Of a stretch of DNA of 64,000 nucleotides, positions 35,655 through 44,473 are shown piece after piece. Position 1 is the stretch's first letter. Every line of letters starts with the position of its first letter. Below the pieces are notes generated by a model. It was not told where the DNA came from and did no database searches. It saw only the letters and a program-made list of their open reading frames with translations. The position numbers and the translations under genes are program-made. This stretch comes from Streptomyces bambusae (GTDB taxonomy: Bacteria; Actinomycetota; Actinomycetes; Streptomycetales; Streptomycetaceae), in contig NZ_JAJAUZ010000002.1 of NCBI RefSeq assembly GCF_020532645.1, positions 62,001 to 126,000 on the forward strand. The letters are read 5' to 3'.

Positions 35655-36125
35655 ATGCCTGCACGCCCTGGTCCGGCCGCCTCGCACCCGACCCCCGCCC
35701 AGGTGAAGATCGTCGGCAAGCTCGCCCAGGGGCTCAGCACCAGCAAGGCTGCCGCCGAACTGGGCCTGTCCGAAGGCACCGTCGCAAATCAGATGTCGCA
35801 CGGCAACCGGCGTGCCGGAGTACGCCACCGCCATGCCCTGGTCCACGCGTGCTACGTCACCGAGCAGCTACCCCGGCCGGAGCCGACAGCATCACCCCCC
35901 GGCGGCATCGACGACACTGAGACCAAACTCTGGTCGCTCGCGCTGGACGGCACGTACGCCGAGATCGCGCAGCACTGCGGCCTCCCCCACGACGCGATGA
36001 AGAAGCGGATCCGAGCGCTGCGGGCGCGCTGGGGCGCCGAGCACGACCCGCATCTGATCGCCCTCGGCTGGATGTTCGGCGTACTCGACGGCTCCTATGG
36101 AACCGGCGGCGACCAGGTTGCATGA
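35655..36125 (+). CDS. Small protein with tandem helix-turn-helix segments
   Basis: A 156-residue protein. Residues about 12-48 (TPAQVKIVGKLAQGLSTSKA / GLSEGTVANQMSH) look like a LuxR-type GerE helix-turn-helix. A second one appears at about 88-125 (TETKLWSLALDGTYAEIAQH, GLPHDAMKKRIRALRARWG). The two halves are joined by a Pro-rich linker. It is probably a DNA-binding regulator; no sensor domain is present. The ATG follows ACTG repeats without a clear ribosome site. Confidence 0.6.
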   Translation: MPARPGPAASHPTPAQVKIVGKLAQGLSTSKAAAELGLSEGTVANQMSHGNRRAGVRHRHALVHACYVTEQLPRPEPTASPPGGIDDTETKLWSLALDGTYAEIAQHCGLPHDAMKKRIRALRARWGAEHDPHLIALGWMFGVLDGSYGTGGDQVA

Positions 36126-36226
36126 CTGCAGACCGGCCAGACCAGGCGGCGGTGGGCCTGGACGCTCGTCCTGGAGCGCGATGCCGTCCGGCCGCCGCCA
36201 GGCAGCCGATGGTCTGGCCGCGGGGT

Positions 36227-36652
36227 TCAGCTGGTGGCGGCCGAGGCGGTGTCGGCGTAGCTGTTGAATACGTCGAGCTCGTTCTGCTCGAAGCGGCGGA
36301 TGCCGCCGCGGATGGAGTCGTAGCCGGCCACGACAGAGGTCGCGGTGGCATAGACGTGCTTGTCGTCCTTGACCTCGAAGTGGAAGGTGAGGGAGACGCG
36401 CTTGACGTCGGTCACCCAGGCTTCGACGCGGACCGGGGTCTCCCAGGTCTCCAGCGGGTGCCTATAGCGGATGGTCTGCTCGCGCAGGAGGAAGTTGCGG
36501 GCAAGGCGCTCGGCGGGATCGGCAGGAACCAGCATGCTGAACATGCGCATGCGGGTCTCCTCCAGGAGGGTGCCGTAGCGGGAGCTGTTGAGGTGTCCGT
36601 TCGCGTCGAGGTCCGACCAGCGAACGGGGCAGTCATAGATGTGTCGGGACAC
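36227..36652 (-). CDS. Hotdog-fold acyl-CoA thioesterase
   Basis: The 141-residue protein has CPVRWSDLDANGHLNSSRYGTLLEE, the catalytic Asp/His helix of the 4-hydroxybenzoyl-CoA thioesterase (YbgC/FadM) group, and the hotdog strands VRVEAWVTDVKRVSLTFHFEV. It should hydrolyse an acyl-CoA or aryl-CoA. GTG 36652 is chosen because AGGAG lies five bases upstream. It stands alone, downstream of an XRE regulator gene that has its own terminator. Confidence 0.85.
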   Translation of the reverse strand: MSRHIYDCPVRWSDLDANGHLNSSRYGTLLEETRMRMFSMLVPADPAERLARNFLLREQTIRYRHPLETWETPVRVEAWVTDVKRVSLTFHFEVKDDKHVYATATSVVAGYDSIRGGIRRFEQNELDVFNSYADTASAATS

Positions 36653-36760
36653 AGTGACTCCTGAGAGCTGTGAGATCTGCCGTGCCTTCAAGGCACCCGG
36701 CCGATTCAAGGGCGTACTGGTACACGCTCCCTCGCGAGCGCCAGGGGCATCGGGAGGTCT

Positions 36761-36794
36761 GGCCGTCCGGACCCTCTCCGTGGTCCGGACGGCC
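36761..36794 (-). terminator. Intrinsic terminator after the XRE/MmyB-like gene
   Basis: GGCCGTCCGGACC (36761-36773) and its exact complement (36782-36794) form a 13-bp stem with an eight-base loop. It lies between the regulator gene (stop 36881) and the thioesterase start (36652). Confidence 0.75.
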
Positions 36795-36880
36795 GCGCCT
36801 CGGCCCCCACACCTGGGAGAGAGAGCCCGCACCAGTCGTGACGGTAAGTTACCTTTTGCGGCCAATGGGCCAGCCACCAG

Positions 36881-38229
36881 CTAGCCAGGCAGGGCCTCAC
36901 CCTCTTGGAGATCGTTGAAGATCTCCCGAAGGAGCGCTGCCCTCAGGTCGACCTGGGGCAGCTGTTCACGGAGCCGGCTGATGGCCGCCGGGTCGGAGTC
37001 CGGCAGCGAAGCACGCAGGAGTAGCTTCATCTCCGCTCGGGCCTGGGGGTCGACGATCGGCACCTGGATGCGGTCGACGACGGCACCCGCCCCCAGCTGC
37101 GTGACGCCCCACTCGCCAGCGGATTCCTCGATTGCCCACACCACAGAGTGGTTCTCGGGCGACAGGGTGAGACGGCACCCGGGTCCGGCCAGGGCGCTGA
37201 GTGCCGGGAGCGGGACACCGTCGGGGCCGGCGAGCGCCGCGGCTCCGTCAGCGCTGTCGACGACGAGGCGGGCAGTGAGCGCCCGGGCTGCGCGGCGGCG
37301 GGCGGCGTCGGCTTCGGCCTGTGCAGAGGGCTGCGGAGTCGTAGGCGAGCCGGGCTCGGCGTGGGCCCAGGCGTTGCGCTTGCCTCCCAGGGCGTCGGTC
37401 TCATCATCGGAGGTCTCGGCCTCGACCCAGGTGATGACCACGAACCGGCAGTGCGGCATCGACGCCGGGTACAGGACGTGGGAGACGACCTCGACGGTCT
37501 CCCAGCCCAGGGCAGGGATGATCATCCGGAAGACGTGGCCGTCCCTGTCGGCCTCCAGATCGGCCTCGGTGCGCCAGATCCGCTCGACGTCCGGGTTCTG
37601 ACGAACCTCGGCAATCAGTTCGACGAGCTCGGCGTTGTCCTTGTGGGTGGCCTGGGCGAACTTCAGCAGGCGGACGTAGGCTGCGGCGTGCATGTCCCAG
37701 TCGTGGTACTGGGTGCGGGCCTCCGGGTTCGTCAGAGCCCAGCGCATTAGGTTGGCGCGCGGTTCCATGACCCAGGGCCACCACTCAGCCATTGCCGCGT
37801 TGTACGCAAGGACGTTCCAGTTGCGGTCGGTCAGATACGTCGGCGAAGGCATCTGCCTGTCAATCAGCAGGCGAAGGGCCCGGCGCAACTCCGGGCTGGC
37901 ATCGATCTGCGGGTCACCGTCGAGCGAGGTGCCGATGTTGTACAGCAGCAGGGCGTGACGCTCACTCTTGTCGAGCCCGAGCAGGTCCGCGAGCGCCTCG
38001 CACTGAGGCTTGGTGAAGCGGGGCGGCACGGCCCCCTTCTCCACGTTGCGGTAGGTCCGGACCCCCATGCCGAGGGCCTTGGCCACCGGGGCCTGGGTAA
38101 GCCCCGCCGCCTGGCGCCATCGCTTCAACCAGCCGCCGAACCCCATGAACTGACCGGCGATTTCTCCGCCGTGTGCGCCCTTGTTCTCGGCGCGGTCATC
38201 GCCGAAGGGGACGGTCCCCTGAGCAACCA
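36881..38229 (-). CDS. XRE-family regulator with MmyB-like ligand-binding domain
   Basis: A 449-residue protein. The helix-turn-helix is at about residues 30-75 (FGGWLKRWRQAAGLTQAPVA, GVRTYRNVEKG). Next comes the MmyB-like domain with its typical PSPTYLTDRNWNVLAYNAAMAEWWPW and LMRWALTNPEARTQYHDW. In related Streptomyces regulators this domain binds a small ligand. The C-terminal 150 residues are extended and unusual for the family (SPENHSVVWAIEES, PIVDPQARAEMKLLLRASL). ATG 38229 has GGAAGAG upstream. It faces a long AT-richer intergenic region with palindromes. A target is not evident. Confidence 0.82.
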
Positions 38230-38522
38230 TGAGGCTCTTCCTTTGTCTCCGCAGTGTGCAGGACGACATCCGGACGAGGGCATGAAAAAAGAGGGGCAGC
38301 ACGAACGCTGGCCCCCCGGCCGGGTGTCTCCTACAAAGACGATACGACGACCCTGAGGGCTTTCCGCAATTTGTGGCCTCAACCACAGAGCAGGTGGTTA
38401 AACGTGAAACCACGTGGCGCCACACCAGATCCGCCTTTCGTGACGAATCTGGACATTCCTACGCCCGAACTGCCCATGATCGGGAAAGCGGCAAATCCTT
38501 GCCGTTTTTTGTTGCAAGGGAT

Positions 38523-38536
38523 TGAATGATCATTCA
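38523..38536. repeat. Perfect 14-bp palindrome TGAATGATCATTCA
   Basis: The exact palindrome lies in an AT-rich patch about 290 bases upstream of the XRE/MmyB-like start and just after a T6 run. Such a site in this GC-rich context is a plausible operator for a dimeric regulator. Confidence 0.5.
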
Positions 38537-38934
38537 TGCAGTTGGCTCCTACCCCAACTAAGCGGAGCGGAACTCGCCAACTCCCCTGAAAACCAGGAGC
38601 GTTACTCATTCCTTTACGTCGCCTCCACGCTTCCCACACCTCCGTCTACGCGCGTGGATTCGCCTGTGAGATGCCGTTGACGAAGGCTTTGCCTGCGGGC
38701 TTAAATCCAGACCTGACCAGCCGGTAAAGCGCGACAGCCTGCCGGTTCACAGCAGGTCAGAGCATGTGCGGGAAGTTGTATGAGGTCGTAGAGCTATCTC
38801 TGGACCTTGGCGCAGCCTGCCCATATGTTCGTCGTCGCTCGCCGGGCAGTCCGCCCGGCCAACGGGGGATCGGGGGGAGGGACCATATGCAGTGCGCGCA
38901 CCAGCCGCGCGGGTTAGACCGCAGAAACAGCGAC

Positions 38935-38964
38935 GGCGCCTGAGAGAGGCAACTCTCAGACGCC
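38935..38964. repeat. Hairpin GGCGCCTGAGAG / CTCTCAGACGCC
   Basis: The two arms match at 11 of 12 positions around a six-base loop. It lies about 200 bases before the replication gene. A terminator, an attenuator or part of an origin are all possible. Confidence 0.4.
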
Positions 38965-39161
38965 GAACGCTCACGGTGCTCCCGCCCATGCAAGGGCCGG
39001 AGACCACCTTCATCCGCACCGATCCTTCTCACGGGACCACCGGTGCGGCTTCACTGCACAGGAGAGTGTTGCATGATGCCTGCCCAGCGCAAAAGACCGA
39101 GTTCTTCGGCCCGCGCAGCAACGGCCCCCCTTCGTAACCCCGCCCGTGGGGGTGCCGTCTG

Positions 39162-40250
39162 ATGGCCCGCATCCGGACGATCAAGCCCGAGATGTTTCTG
39201 TCGGAGGATCTCGCCTCGGTCGACATCAGCGCGATGGTGACCTTTATCGGGCTACTGACGCAGGCGGACGACAATGGACGCTTCCTTGCTCACCCAGCGA
39301 TCATCGCCGGGTTCCTGTGGGCGCTGCGCGCCGAGCACACCCCGGAGCACGTAGCCAACGACCTGGAGCAGCTGGAGGCAGCCGGGCTGATCTGCCGCTA
39401 CATCGGGTGCGACGGCAAAAAGTACCTGCACATCGTGACGTGGGAGAAGCACCAGAAGATCGACCGGCCGTCCGCCTCGCGGCAGTCGCGATGCCCGAAG
39501 CACCAGGCGCACCAGCGGTGCGGCGGGTGCGCGGCGGAGAAGCAGGCGGCCTGCCCGGCGGTGGAGTCTGCCACGGTGCAGGTTCCGGCGACGCCGGCGG
39601 GGATCAGCGGCCCGGTCCTGCAGGGTGTGGCGCACCCTCGTCGAGCCCTCGATCACCCGGTTTCACCCGAATTTACGCCTGCGGACGGGTACGCCGCAGC
39701 ACCGGTCGAGGCCGGTCTCCGGTCGGGGCAGGCTCGTGAGACCGTCTCGGATGCTCCTACGGCTCCGGCTGAGGAAGTTGCAGGTCAGAGGGCACTCGCC
39801 GAGCCCTCGTCGCAGGCTCGCGAGGGCTCGGCGCCTGGATCTAGGATCTTGGATCCTGGATCTTCCCCTAAGGGGGGCGAGGCCCCCGCGCCCCAGTCGG
39901 CTCCCGATACCGCTTCGACGAAGCACCTGGTGGCCGATTACGTCGGCGGGCACGTCCAGCGCCCCCCGAAGGCAGTGATCGGACTGGTCGGGCGGCACGT
40001 CAAGGGCCTCCTGGAGGAGGGCTTCGACCCCGAGGTGATCCGGGCAGCCCTGGAGCGGCTGCGGTTCAAGAACCTGCATCCGAGCGTTCTGCCGAGTTTG
40101 GTCAACGAGGCCCTCAATGCCTCACCGCCGCATGGCGCCGCTGGGGTGTCGTCCGCCTCCGGCGCGGGGGCCTGGGCCCACACCTCGGGCTACACGCCCT
40201 ACATGAACCCGACCACGCCGGAGCCGACCACGTTCGGGGGCAGCCTGTGA
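39162..40250 (+). CDS. Helix-turn-helix replication initiation-like protein
   Basis: The 362-residue protein starts MARIRTIKPEMFLSEDLASV, followed by MVTFIGLLTQADDNGRF and HVANDLEQLEAAGLICRY. This is the winged-helix N-terminus typical of phage and integrative-element replication proteins (DnaD/phage-replisome-organizer type). KYLHIVTWEKHQKIDRPS and a Cys/His cluster (CPKHQAHQRCGGC) come next, then a low-complexity linker. A conserved C-terminal helix region (HVKGLLEEGFDPEVIRAALERL) completes it. It should bind the element's origin. Its stop overlaps the start of the DnaC-like loader as GTGA, a classic initiator-loader pair. Confidence 0.75.
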   Translation: MARIRTIKPEMFLSEDLASVDISAMVTFIGLLTQADDNGRFLAHPAIIAGFLWALRAEHTPEHVANDLEQLEAAGLICRYIGCDGKKYLHIVTWEKHQKIDRPSASRQSRCPKHQAHQRCGGCAAEKQAACPAVESATVQVPATPAGISGPVLQGVAHPRRALDHPVSPEFTPADGYAAAPVEAGLRSGQARETVSDAPTAPAEEVAGQRALAEPSSQAREGSAPGSRILDPGSSPKGGEAPAPQSAPDTASTKHLVADYVGGHVQRPPKAVIGLVGRHVKGLLEEGFDPEVIRAALERLRFKNLHPSVLPSLVNEALNASPPHGAAGVSSASGAGAWAHTSGYTPYMNPTTPEPTTFGGSL

Positions 40251-41008
40251 CCCGCGCCCGCCTGACCGACCCGCTGCCGGCGGTCTCCGACCGGCTGCGT
40301 GAGCGCCTGGCCTCCCGCCTGGCCGAGCGCGGCATTGACCCTGCCACCGCACCGGTGCTCCCGGACACGCCAGAGCCGATCCCGGCACTGGAGGCCGCCC
40401 AGAAGCGGATCCCCTACGCCTACCGAGAGGCGGCGCCCCAGCATCCACAGGTCGCCGCCTGGGTGCGGACCATCGCGGACGCCTCAGTCGCCCCGGCCGC
40501 CGAGGACCTCAACTCCCAGTGGGGAAGGCCGGGTCGCCGGCGGATCGCGCACGGCCCGTCGCTGCTGCTGTGGGGCGGGACCGGGATCGGCAAGACTCAC
40601 GAGGCGTACGGGGCGATCCGAGCCCTGACCGCCGCCGGGTGCGGAGTCGAGTGGCACGCGGCGACCGCCGCGGACCTGTACGCGGAGATGCGCTACCGAT
40701 CCGGCGTGGACCCCGAGCACATGCTCCGGCGGATCATGCGGGTGCCGCTGCTGCTCCTGGACGACCTCGGCGCCGCAAAGACGTCGGAGTGGACGGAGGA
40801 GATCACCTTCCGGCTGGTGAACTGGCGCTGCCAGAACCGCCTGCCGACGATCTTCACCACCAACCTGCCGCCGGTCCGCGACGACCGCATAGACAAGCAC
40901 CTTCCGGTGCTGCGCGACAAGGTGGGCGACCGGGTCCTGTCCCGCCTGTCCGGCATGTGCACCCCGGTGGAGTTCACCGGCCCCGACCGCCGCTTCCAGC
41001 GCGCCTGA
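40247..41008 (+). CDS. DnaC/IstB-like replicative helicase loader ATPase
   Basis: A 253-residue AAA+ protein: Walker A LLLWGGTGIGKTHEAYG (about residues 105-121), Walker B PLLLLDDLGAAKTSEWTEE, sensor IFTTNLPP and RLSGMCTPVEFTGPDRR. It would load the host helicase onto DNA opened by the upstream initiator. GTG 40247 overlaps the initiator stop by four bases. The N-terminal 80 residues are Arg/Pro/Ala-rich and may contact the partner. Confidence 0.85.
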   Translation: MTRARLTDPLPAVSDRLRERLASRLAERGIDPATAPVLPDTPEPIPALEAAQKRIPYAYREAAPQHPQVAAWVRTIADASVAPAAEDLNSQWGRPGRRRIAHGPSLLLWGGTGIGKTHEAYGAIRALTAAGCGVEWHAATAADLYAEMRYRSGVDPEHMLRRIMRVPLLLLDDLGAAKTSEWTEEITFRLVNWRCQNRLPTIFTTNLPPVRDDRIDKHLPVLRDKVGDRVLSRLSGMCTPVEFTGPDRRFQRA

Positions 41009-41166
41009 CCGGCCCCACGCCCGGCGCACCTCCTCCCCGGCGCGGCACCGCCGCCGTCGCCCCCTGCTCCGCCTCCCACCGGCACCCCAGCCGCACCCCG
41101 CCCGACCGCAGGTGCCGTGCTGCCCTGACCGCCAGCCGGTGAGGCGTACCCGAAAGACAGCTCCCG

Positions 41167-41889
41167 ATGCACTTGATCACCTCGAACACCACTCCCCCGC
41201 CGACGCTACGGGCCGTCTCCGACCACAGCTGGCACGCCCGGGCCGCCTGCCACGGCATGGACCCGGACTCCGCCGACGGGCTGTTCTTCCACGCCCCCCG
41301 CGACCGCTGGGCCATCCGTGAGGCCCTGGAGACCTGCGGCATGTGCCCGGTCCGCCAGGAGTGCTTCAACTACGCCCTCGACAACGAGCAGAAGGAAGGC
41401 ATCTGGGGCGGCATGACCGCTGACGAGCGCGTCCACTGGCACGACATGACCGAGCACCGTCTCGACTACGACCGCGTGCTGTCGGTGATCAACGGCCGAA
41501 GCATCCAGCTAAGCGAGCAAGAGCGCCGGACTCTGATCCGGTACGCCGCCGCCCAGGGCTGGAGCCCCGAACACCTCGCCTTCACCCTGCAGGTCAGCCT
41601 CAACTGGGCCCGCGACGTGCTGCGCGAAGAAGCCCGCGCCATCGAGGACCGCGACAACTTCAACGTCGTCATCGACACCAACCCCATCGCCACCGCACGC
41701 CAGGCCGAAGCCGACGGCACCGAGCCGTCCGGTGCGGGCACGCGCCACGACGGCGATGGTCCCGAACGCGACCGCAGCAAGCAGACCCCCGAACCCGTGC
41801 CCCGGCAGGTCCACACCGCCGCCCTGATCAACGACTTCCGAAAGGCCCCATGCCTCCCCGCCCCTACCACGTCGGCGCCATGCGCCTGA
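41167..41889 (+). CDS. WhiB-family Fe-S regulator with long C-terminal extension
   Basis: The 240-residue protein has the WhiB pattern: WHARAACHGMDPDSADGLFF, then ETCGMCPVRQECFNYAL (the CX2CX5C part), and the GIWGGMTADER turn. Four cysteines should hold a [4Fe-4S] cluster that senses redox or NO and contacts a sigma factor. WhiB proteins are usually about 80-130 residues. Here a second half (SEQERRTLIRYAAAQGWS, ending RQVHTAALINDF) adds a helix-turn-helix-like segment and a disordered tail. It sits inside the replication/transfer block, so it probably regulates the element. Confidence 0.85.
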   Translation: MHLITSNTTPPPTLRAVSDHSWHARAACHGMDPDSADGLFFHAPRDRWAIREALETCGMCPVRQECFNYALDNEQKEGIWGGMTADERVHWHDMTEHRLDYDRVLSVINGRSIQLSEQERRTLIRYAAAQGWSPEHLAFTLQVSLNWARDVLREEARAIEDRDNFNVVIDTNPIATARQAEADGTEPSGAGTRHDGDGPERDRSKQTPEPVPRQVHTAALINDFRKAPCLPAPTTSAPCA

Positions 41890-42005
41890 GCGTCCGGCGC
41901 ACGGCACCCGCCACCGTCGGCATCTCCGGAGCAGCCGCCTCCTACAACGACCCGCACCAAGTGGCCGACGCCGGCACCACGACGAACGGAGGCACCTCCC
42001 GATGA
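41850..42005 (+). CDS. Small 51-residue element protein overlapping whiB and the DUF2637 gene
   Basis: ATG 41850 has AAAGG five bases upstream. The frame gives MPPRPYHVGAMRLSVRRTAP and on to NGGTSR and a TGA that overlaps the next ATG as ATGA. It lies within the last 40 bases of the whiB-like gene and is coupled to the membrane protein gene. It is similar in size and place to small genes in front of transfer proteins of Streptomyces elements. Function unknown. Confidence 0.5.
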   Translation: MPPRPYHVGAMRLSVRRTAPATVGISGAAASYNDPHQVADAGTTTNGGTSR

Positions 42006-43483
42006 CCACGCAGACCGCTGAGCGCTACGTCCTGATCGCGGCCGGCACGGTCATCGTGGTGCTCACCGCCGCCGGATTCTGGCTCTCCTACGCGCACCTG
42101 GCCGAGGTCGCCGGCCTGCACGGCCTGGGCACCTCCCCCATCCGCCAGTGGGCCTGGCCCGCCACGTTGGACGCGTTCATCGTCACTGGCGAGCTGCTCA
42201 TGCTGCGGGCCGGCCTGCGCCGTATGACCGACTGGTGGGCGATCACCCTGACAACCACGGGGTCGATCGGCTCGATCGTGCTCAACGTGGCTGGCGTGAG
42301 CGGCACTGGCACCGCGCCGGTGCCTCTGCTGAACTACGTGGTCGCTGCGATACCGCCGACCGCCGCCCTGCTGGCCTTCGGTGTCCTGATGCGCCAGCTC
42401 CACCAGCTCGTCGCCACCCCCCATCCCGGCCAGAGCCCGAACGGTGACCGTGCCCCCGCACACGCCGCACCGGGACCAGCCGCACAGGACGAGGCGGTTG
42501 GGGACCGGGCGGCCCCTGGCTGGGGCGAGGGCACCGAACATGACGGGAACCGGGCGTACGGGACCGAGGCCTCCATCGGCGGGGACCGTCCCCACACCGC
42601 CACAGGGACCGACCACGGCCCCCTCCGAGACCGCATCACCACGGTCTCCAGCACCGGTCACGGTCCCCACACGGTCCCGGTCCCCAACGGGGGCCGTACG
42701 AACGGGACCGGCCGTCCCGCCGAAAGGGACCGAAGCGCCACGACCGGGACCGTCCCGCATGGCAGCGACCACGGTCCCCGATCGGTCCCCAACGCCGCCG
42801 TCCCCCAGGGAGACCGTACATACGGGACTGGGGGTTCCGCCGCAGGGGACCGTCCCCACACTGAGGGGACCGCCCCCGGGACCGGCCACGGTCCCCTCCG
42901 GGACCGCGCCACCGCGGCCCCCGACACCGGCCTCGGTCCCCAGACGGTCCCAGTCCCCAGGGCCGCGGTCACCAGCGGGGACCGTCCCCGGCACGAGCGC
43001 ACCCTCGCGGTCCCGGGGACCGGGGACCGCCCGTGGACTGGGCTGGGGACCGACGCTGAGGGACCGCGTCCCCACCCGGTCCCCGACGGGGACAAGGACG
43101 GGGAGGGGGACCGGGATGACGCTGGGGACGGGGACCGAGGTGACGGCGAGGACGAGCCCGCCGCCGGGGAACGGGGACCAAACCCCGCGGCCACGCGCAC
43201 TCCGGACCGGGACCGCTCCCGAACACCACGGGGAACACGGCCCCGTACGGGACGGGTACCGCGGTCCCGAACCCGTCTCTCCGAGGACGAGATCGTCGAC
43301 TTGCTGCGCCCCCATGTCCCGGCGGCGCTCGAGCGCGACGGCAACGAGTCCATCACACGGGTGCAGCTGCGGCAGATCATGCGCGAGCACAGCGTCCCGA
43401 TCCGCAACGACCGCCTGACCCCCGTCCTCGCGCGCCTGCGCGACGAGAACGCCCCCTCCACGAAAAGGAGTTCCGCCCGATGA
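42002..43483 (+). CDS. DUF2637 membrane protein with repetitive Gly-Asp-Arg-Thr tail
   Basis: A 493-residue protein in three parts. Residues about 8-125 carry four transmembrane helices with the DUF2637 (SpdB-like) pattern: VIVVLTAAGFWLSYAHLAEVAG, WAWPATLDAFIVTGELLMLRA, WWAITLTTTGSIGSIVLNVAG, YVVAAIPPTAALLAFGVLM. A hydrophilic tail of about 280 residues built of GDR/GT/HGP-type repeats follows. The C-terminal helix-turn-helix-like end is ITRVQLRQIMREHSVPIRNDRL. DUF2637 proteins occur in actinomycete transfer regions and may help plasmid spread or act as anchored DNA-binding proteins. The tail is unusually long and repetitive. Confidence 0.75.
   Translation: MTTQTAERYVLIAAGTVIVVLTAAGFWLSYAHLAEVAGLHGLGTSPIRQWAWPATLDAFIVTGELLMLRAGLRRMTDWWAITLTTTGSIGSIVLNVAGVSGTGTAPVPLLNYVVAAIPPTAALLAFGVLMRQLHQLVATPHPGQSPNGDRAPAHAAPGPAAQDEAVGDRAAPGWGEGTEHDGNRAYGTEASIGGDRPHTATGTDHGPLRDRITTVSSTGHGPHTVPVPNGGRTNGTGRPAERDRSATTGTVPHGSDHGPRSVPNAAVPQGDRTYGTGGSAAGDRPHTEGTAPGTGHGPLRDRATAAPDTGLGPQTVPVPRAAVTSGDRPRHERTLAVPGTGDRPWTGLGTDAEGPRPHPVPDGDKDGEGDRDDAGDGDRGDGEDEPAAGERGPNPAATRTPDRDRSRTPRGTRPRTGRVPRSRTRLSEDEIVDLLRPHVPAALERDGNESITRVQLRQIMREHSVPIRNDRLTPVLARLRDENAPSTKRSSAR
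42530..43250. repeat. Low-complexity GGGACC/GGTCCC-rich coding repeat
   Basis: The tail of the DUF2637 gene is a dense string of GGGACC and GGTCCC hexamers in both orientations, more than 20 copies, read mainly as GT, GDR and GP dipeptides. The units are not exact tandem copies but share the core, which suggests expansion by slippage or recombination. Confidence 0.7.
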
Positions 43484-43669
43484 AGATCTGCCCCCGCTTC
43501 ACCCGCATCAAGGCCGGATTCGAGACGGAGATGGGCCTGATGGCCAGCCACTCCGCGGCATGCCGGCACCCGGCCGGGCAAGGCCAGCGCCGGGATGGCG
43601 GTCGGCACCAAGCAGCGCATGGCCAGAGCCCTCACCCGCCACTATGCACACTGCCCCGAATGCGGCTAA
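43480..43669 (+). pseudogene. Small Cys-containing element protein with one-base frameshift
   Basis: The frame from ATG 43480 (overlapping the previous stop) reads MKICPRFTRIKAGFETEMGL then ASHSAAC. Skipping one C near 43563 gives GTRPGKASAGMAVGTKQRM, then ARALTRHYAHCPECG and a TAA at 43667-43669. Read together this is a 62-residue protein with Cys pairs and a basic helix, like the short zinc-finger-like proteins found next to transfer genes. Without the shift the frame runs into Arg/His-rich noise up to 43680. It is either a broken gene or a sequence error. Confidence 0.55.
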
Positions 43670-43846
43670 CGCCCACATAACCGCAGGTCAACCACCTACT
43701 TAAGCGCCACCTGGCACCCGGGTGGCCCGGTCACCGGCCGGGCCACCCGCCCGCCTTCCGCCCGTCCACCCGTACGACAGGGGCAGGCGGCCACCCGACA
43801 GGCACCCCACACCACCGGCCAGCCCAGCAACGAGGACCCCAGCCCC

Positions 43847-44473
43847 ATGACCAGCCCGAACACCACGCCCGCGACCGAGCACTCTAGGTCGAATTCCAAC
43901 CCGACCTCGACGCGAGCAAGTTGGGACGGAAGCGTAGCTTCCGCCGAACCCGCCCCCGAGGGGGCGGGCCAGGACCTGCACCAGGGGGCGCAGGTCCTTC
44001 TGGCTTCGACCGGGGGCGGATCGAAGCCAGAGCAGGAGGAGAAGCCGTCCGAGCGTCGCAGCCGCCGCGACCGCGCCGACCGCGCCCGACAGCGCCCGCG
44101 CCAGCCGCGCGAGAAGAAGCGCCTGCACCAGCCCAATACCCGCTTCAACGAAGAAGAGTTCGCCCTGATCAAGTCCGCCGCTGCCCGGTGTCGCCTGTCC
44201 GTCGCCGGCTTCCTCGCCCGCGCCTCTCTCGCCGCCGCCCGCGACCTCGACCGCACCAGCGCCGAGATCGCCGACGAGCGCGAAGTGATCACCGCCCTCT
44301 TCGGCAGCCGGCGCAGGCTCGGCTGGGCCGGCAGCAACCTGAACCAGGTCTCCAAGGCCCTGAACTCCGGTGCTGACGTCCCCCAGCTCGGCGCGGCCCT
44401 CGCCGCGGTCCAACGGGCCGCCGACACCGTTCACGAGGCCGCCTCACAGCTGATCGCGCAGCGCACCTCGTGA
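43847..44473 (+). CDS. MobC-like mobilisation accessory protein
   Basis: A 208-residue protein. The first 90 residues are disordered and charged. The rest has the MobC pattern: TRFNEEEFALIKSAAARCRL, VAGFLARASLAAARDL, ALFGSRRRLGWAGSNLNQVS, DVPQLGAALAAVQRAADTV. MobC proteins bind the transfer origin and help the relaxase melt it. The stop overlaps the relaxase start as GTGA. An origin of transfer should lie nearby, most likely in the 43670-43846 gap, but no clear inverted repeat was identified. Confidence 0.82.
   Translation: MTSPNTTPATEHSRSNSNPTSTRASWDGSVASAEPAPEGAGQDLHQGAQVLLASTGGGSKPEQEEKPSERRSRRDRADRARQRPRQPREKKRLHQPNTRFNEEEFALIKSAAARCRLSVAGFLARASLAAARDLDRTSAEIADEREVITALFGSRRRLGWAGSNLNQVSKALNSGADVPQLGAALAAVQRAADTVHEAASQLIAQRTS

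Larger units (their letters stand above)
38230..39161. other. Long intergenic region with palindromes upstream of the replication genes
   Basis: About 930 bases carry no convincing gene on either strand. The first 320 bases are less GC-rich. They contain TGTGG/CCACA (38372-38387), GTGGTT/AACCAC (38394-38413), an exact CCACGTGG (38410-38417) and a perfect 14-bp palindrome (38523-38536). A hairpin at 38935-38964 follows. It could hold the promoter and operator of the XRE/MmyB-like gene and the control or origin sequences of the replication module that starts at 39162; the sequence alone does not decide. Confidence 0.5.

Noticed and set aside
38230..39161. Possible tRNA gene or attachment site in the long intergenic region
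   Set aside because: No T-loop GGTTCRANTCC pattern or cloverleaf could be found by eye, and no direct repeat of useful length was seen.
42530..43250. Possible CRISPR array in the repetitive region
   Set aside because: The repeats are short, irregular, in both orientations and in frame within a gene; there are no equal-length spacers and no cas genes.
42444..43418. Alternative frames of about 320 codons over the repeat region, both strands
   Set aside because: The GGGACC-rich repeat leaves several frames open. Only the frame starting at 42002 has the transmembrane part and a conserved end.
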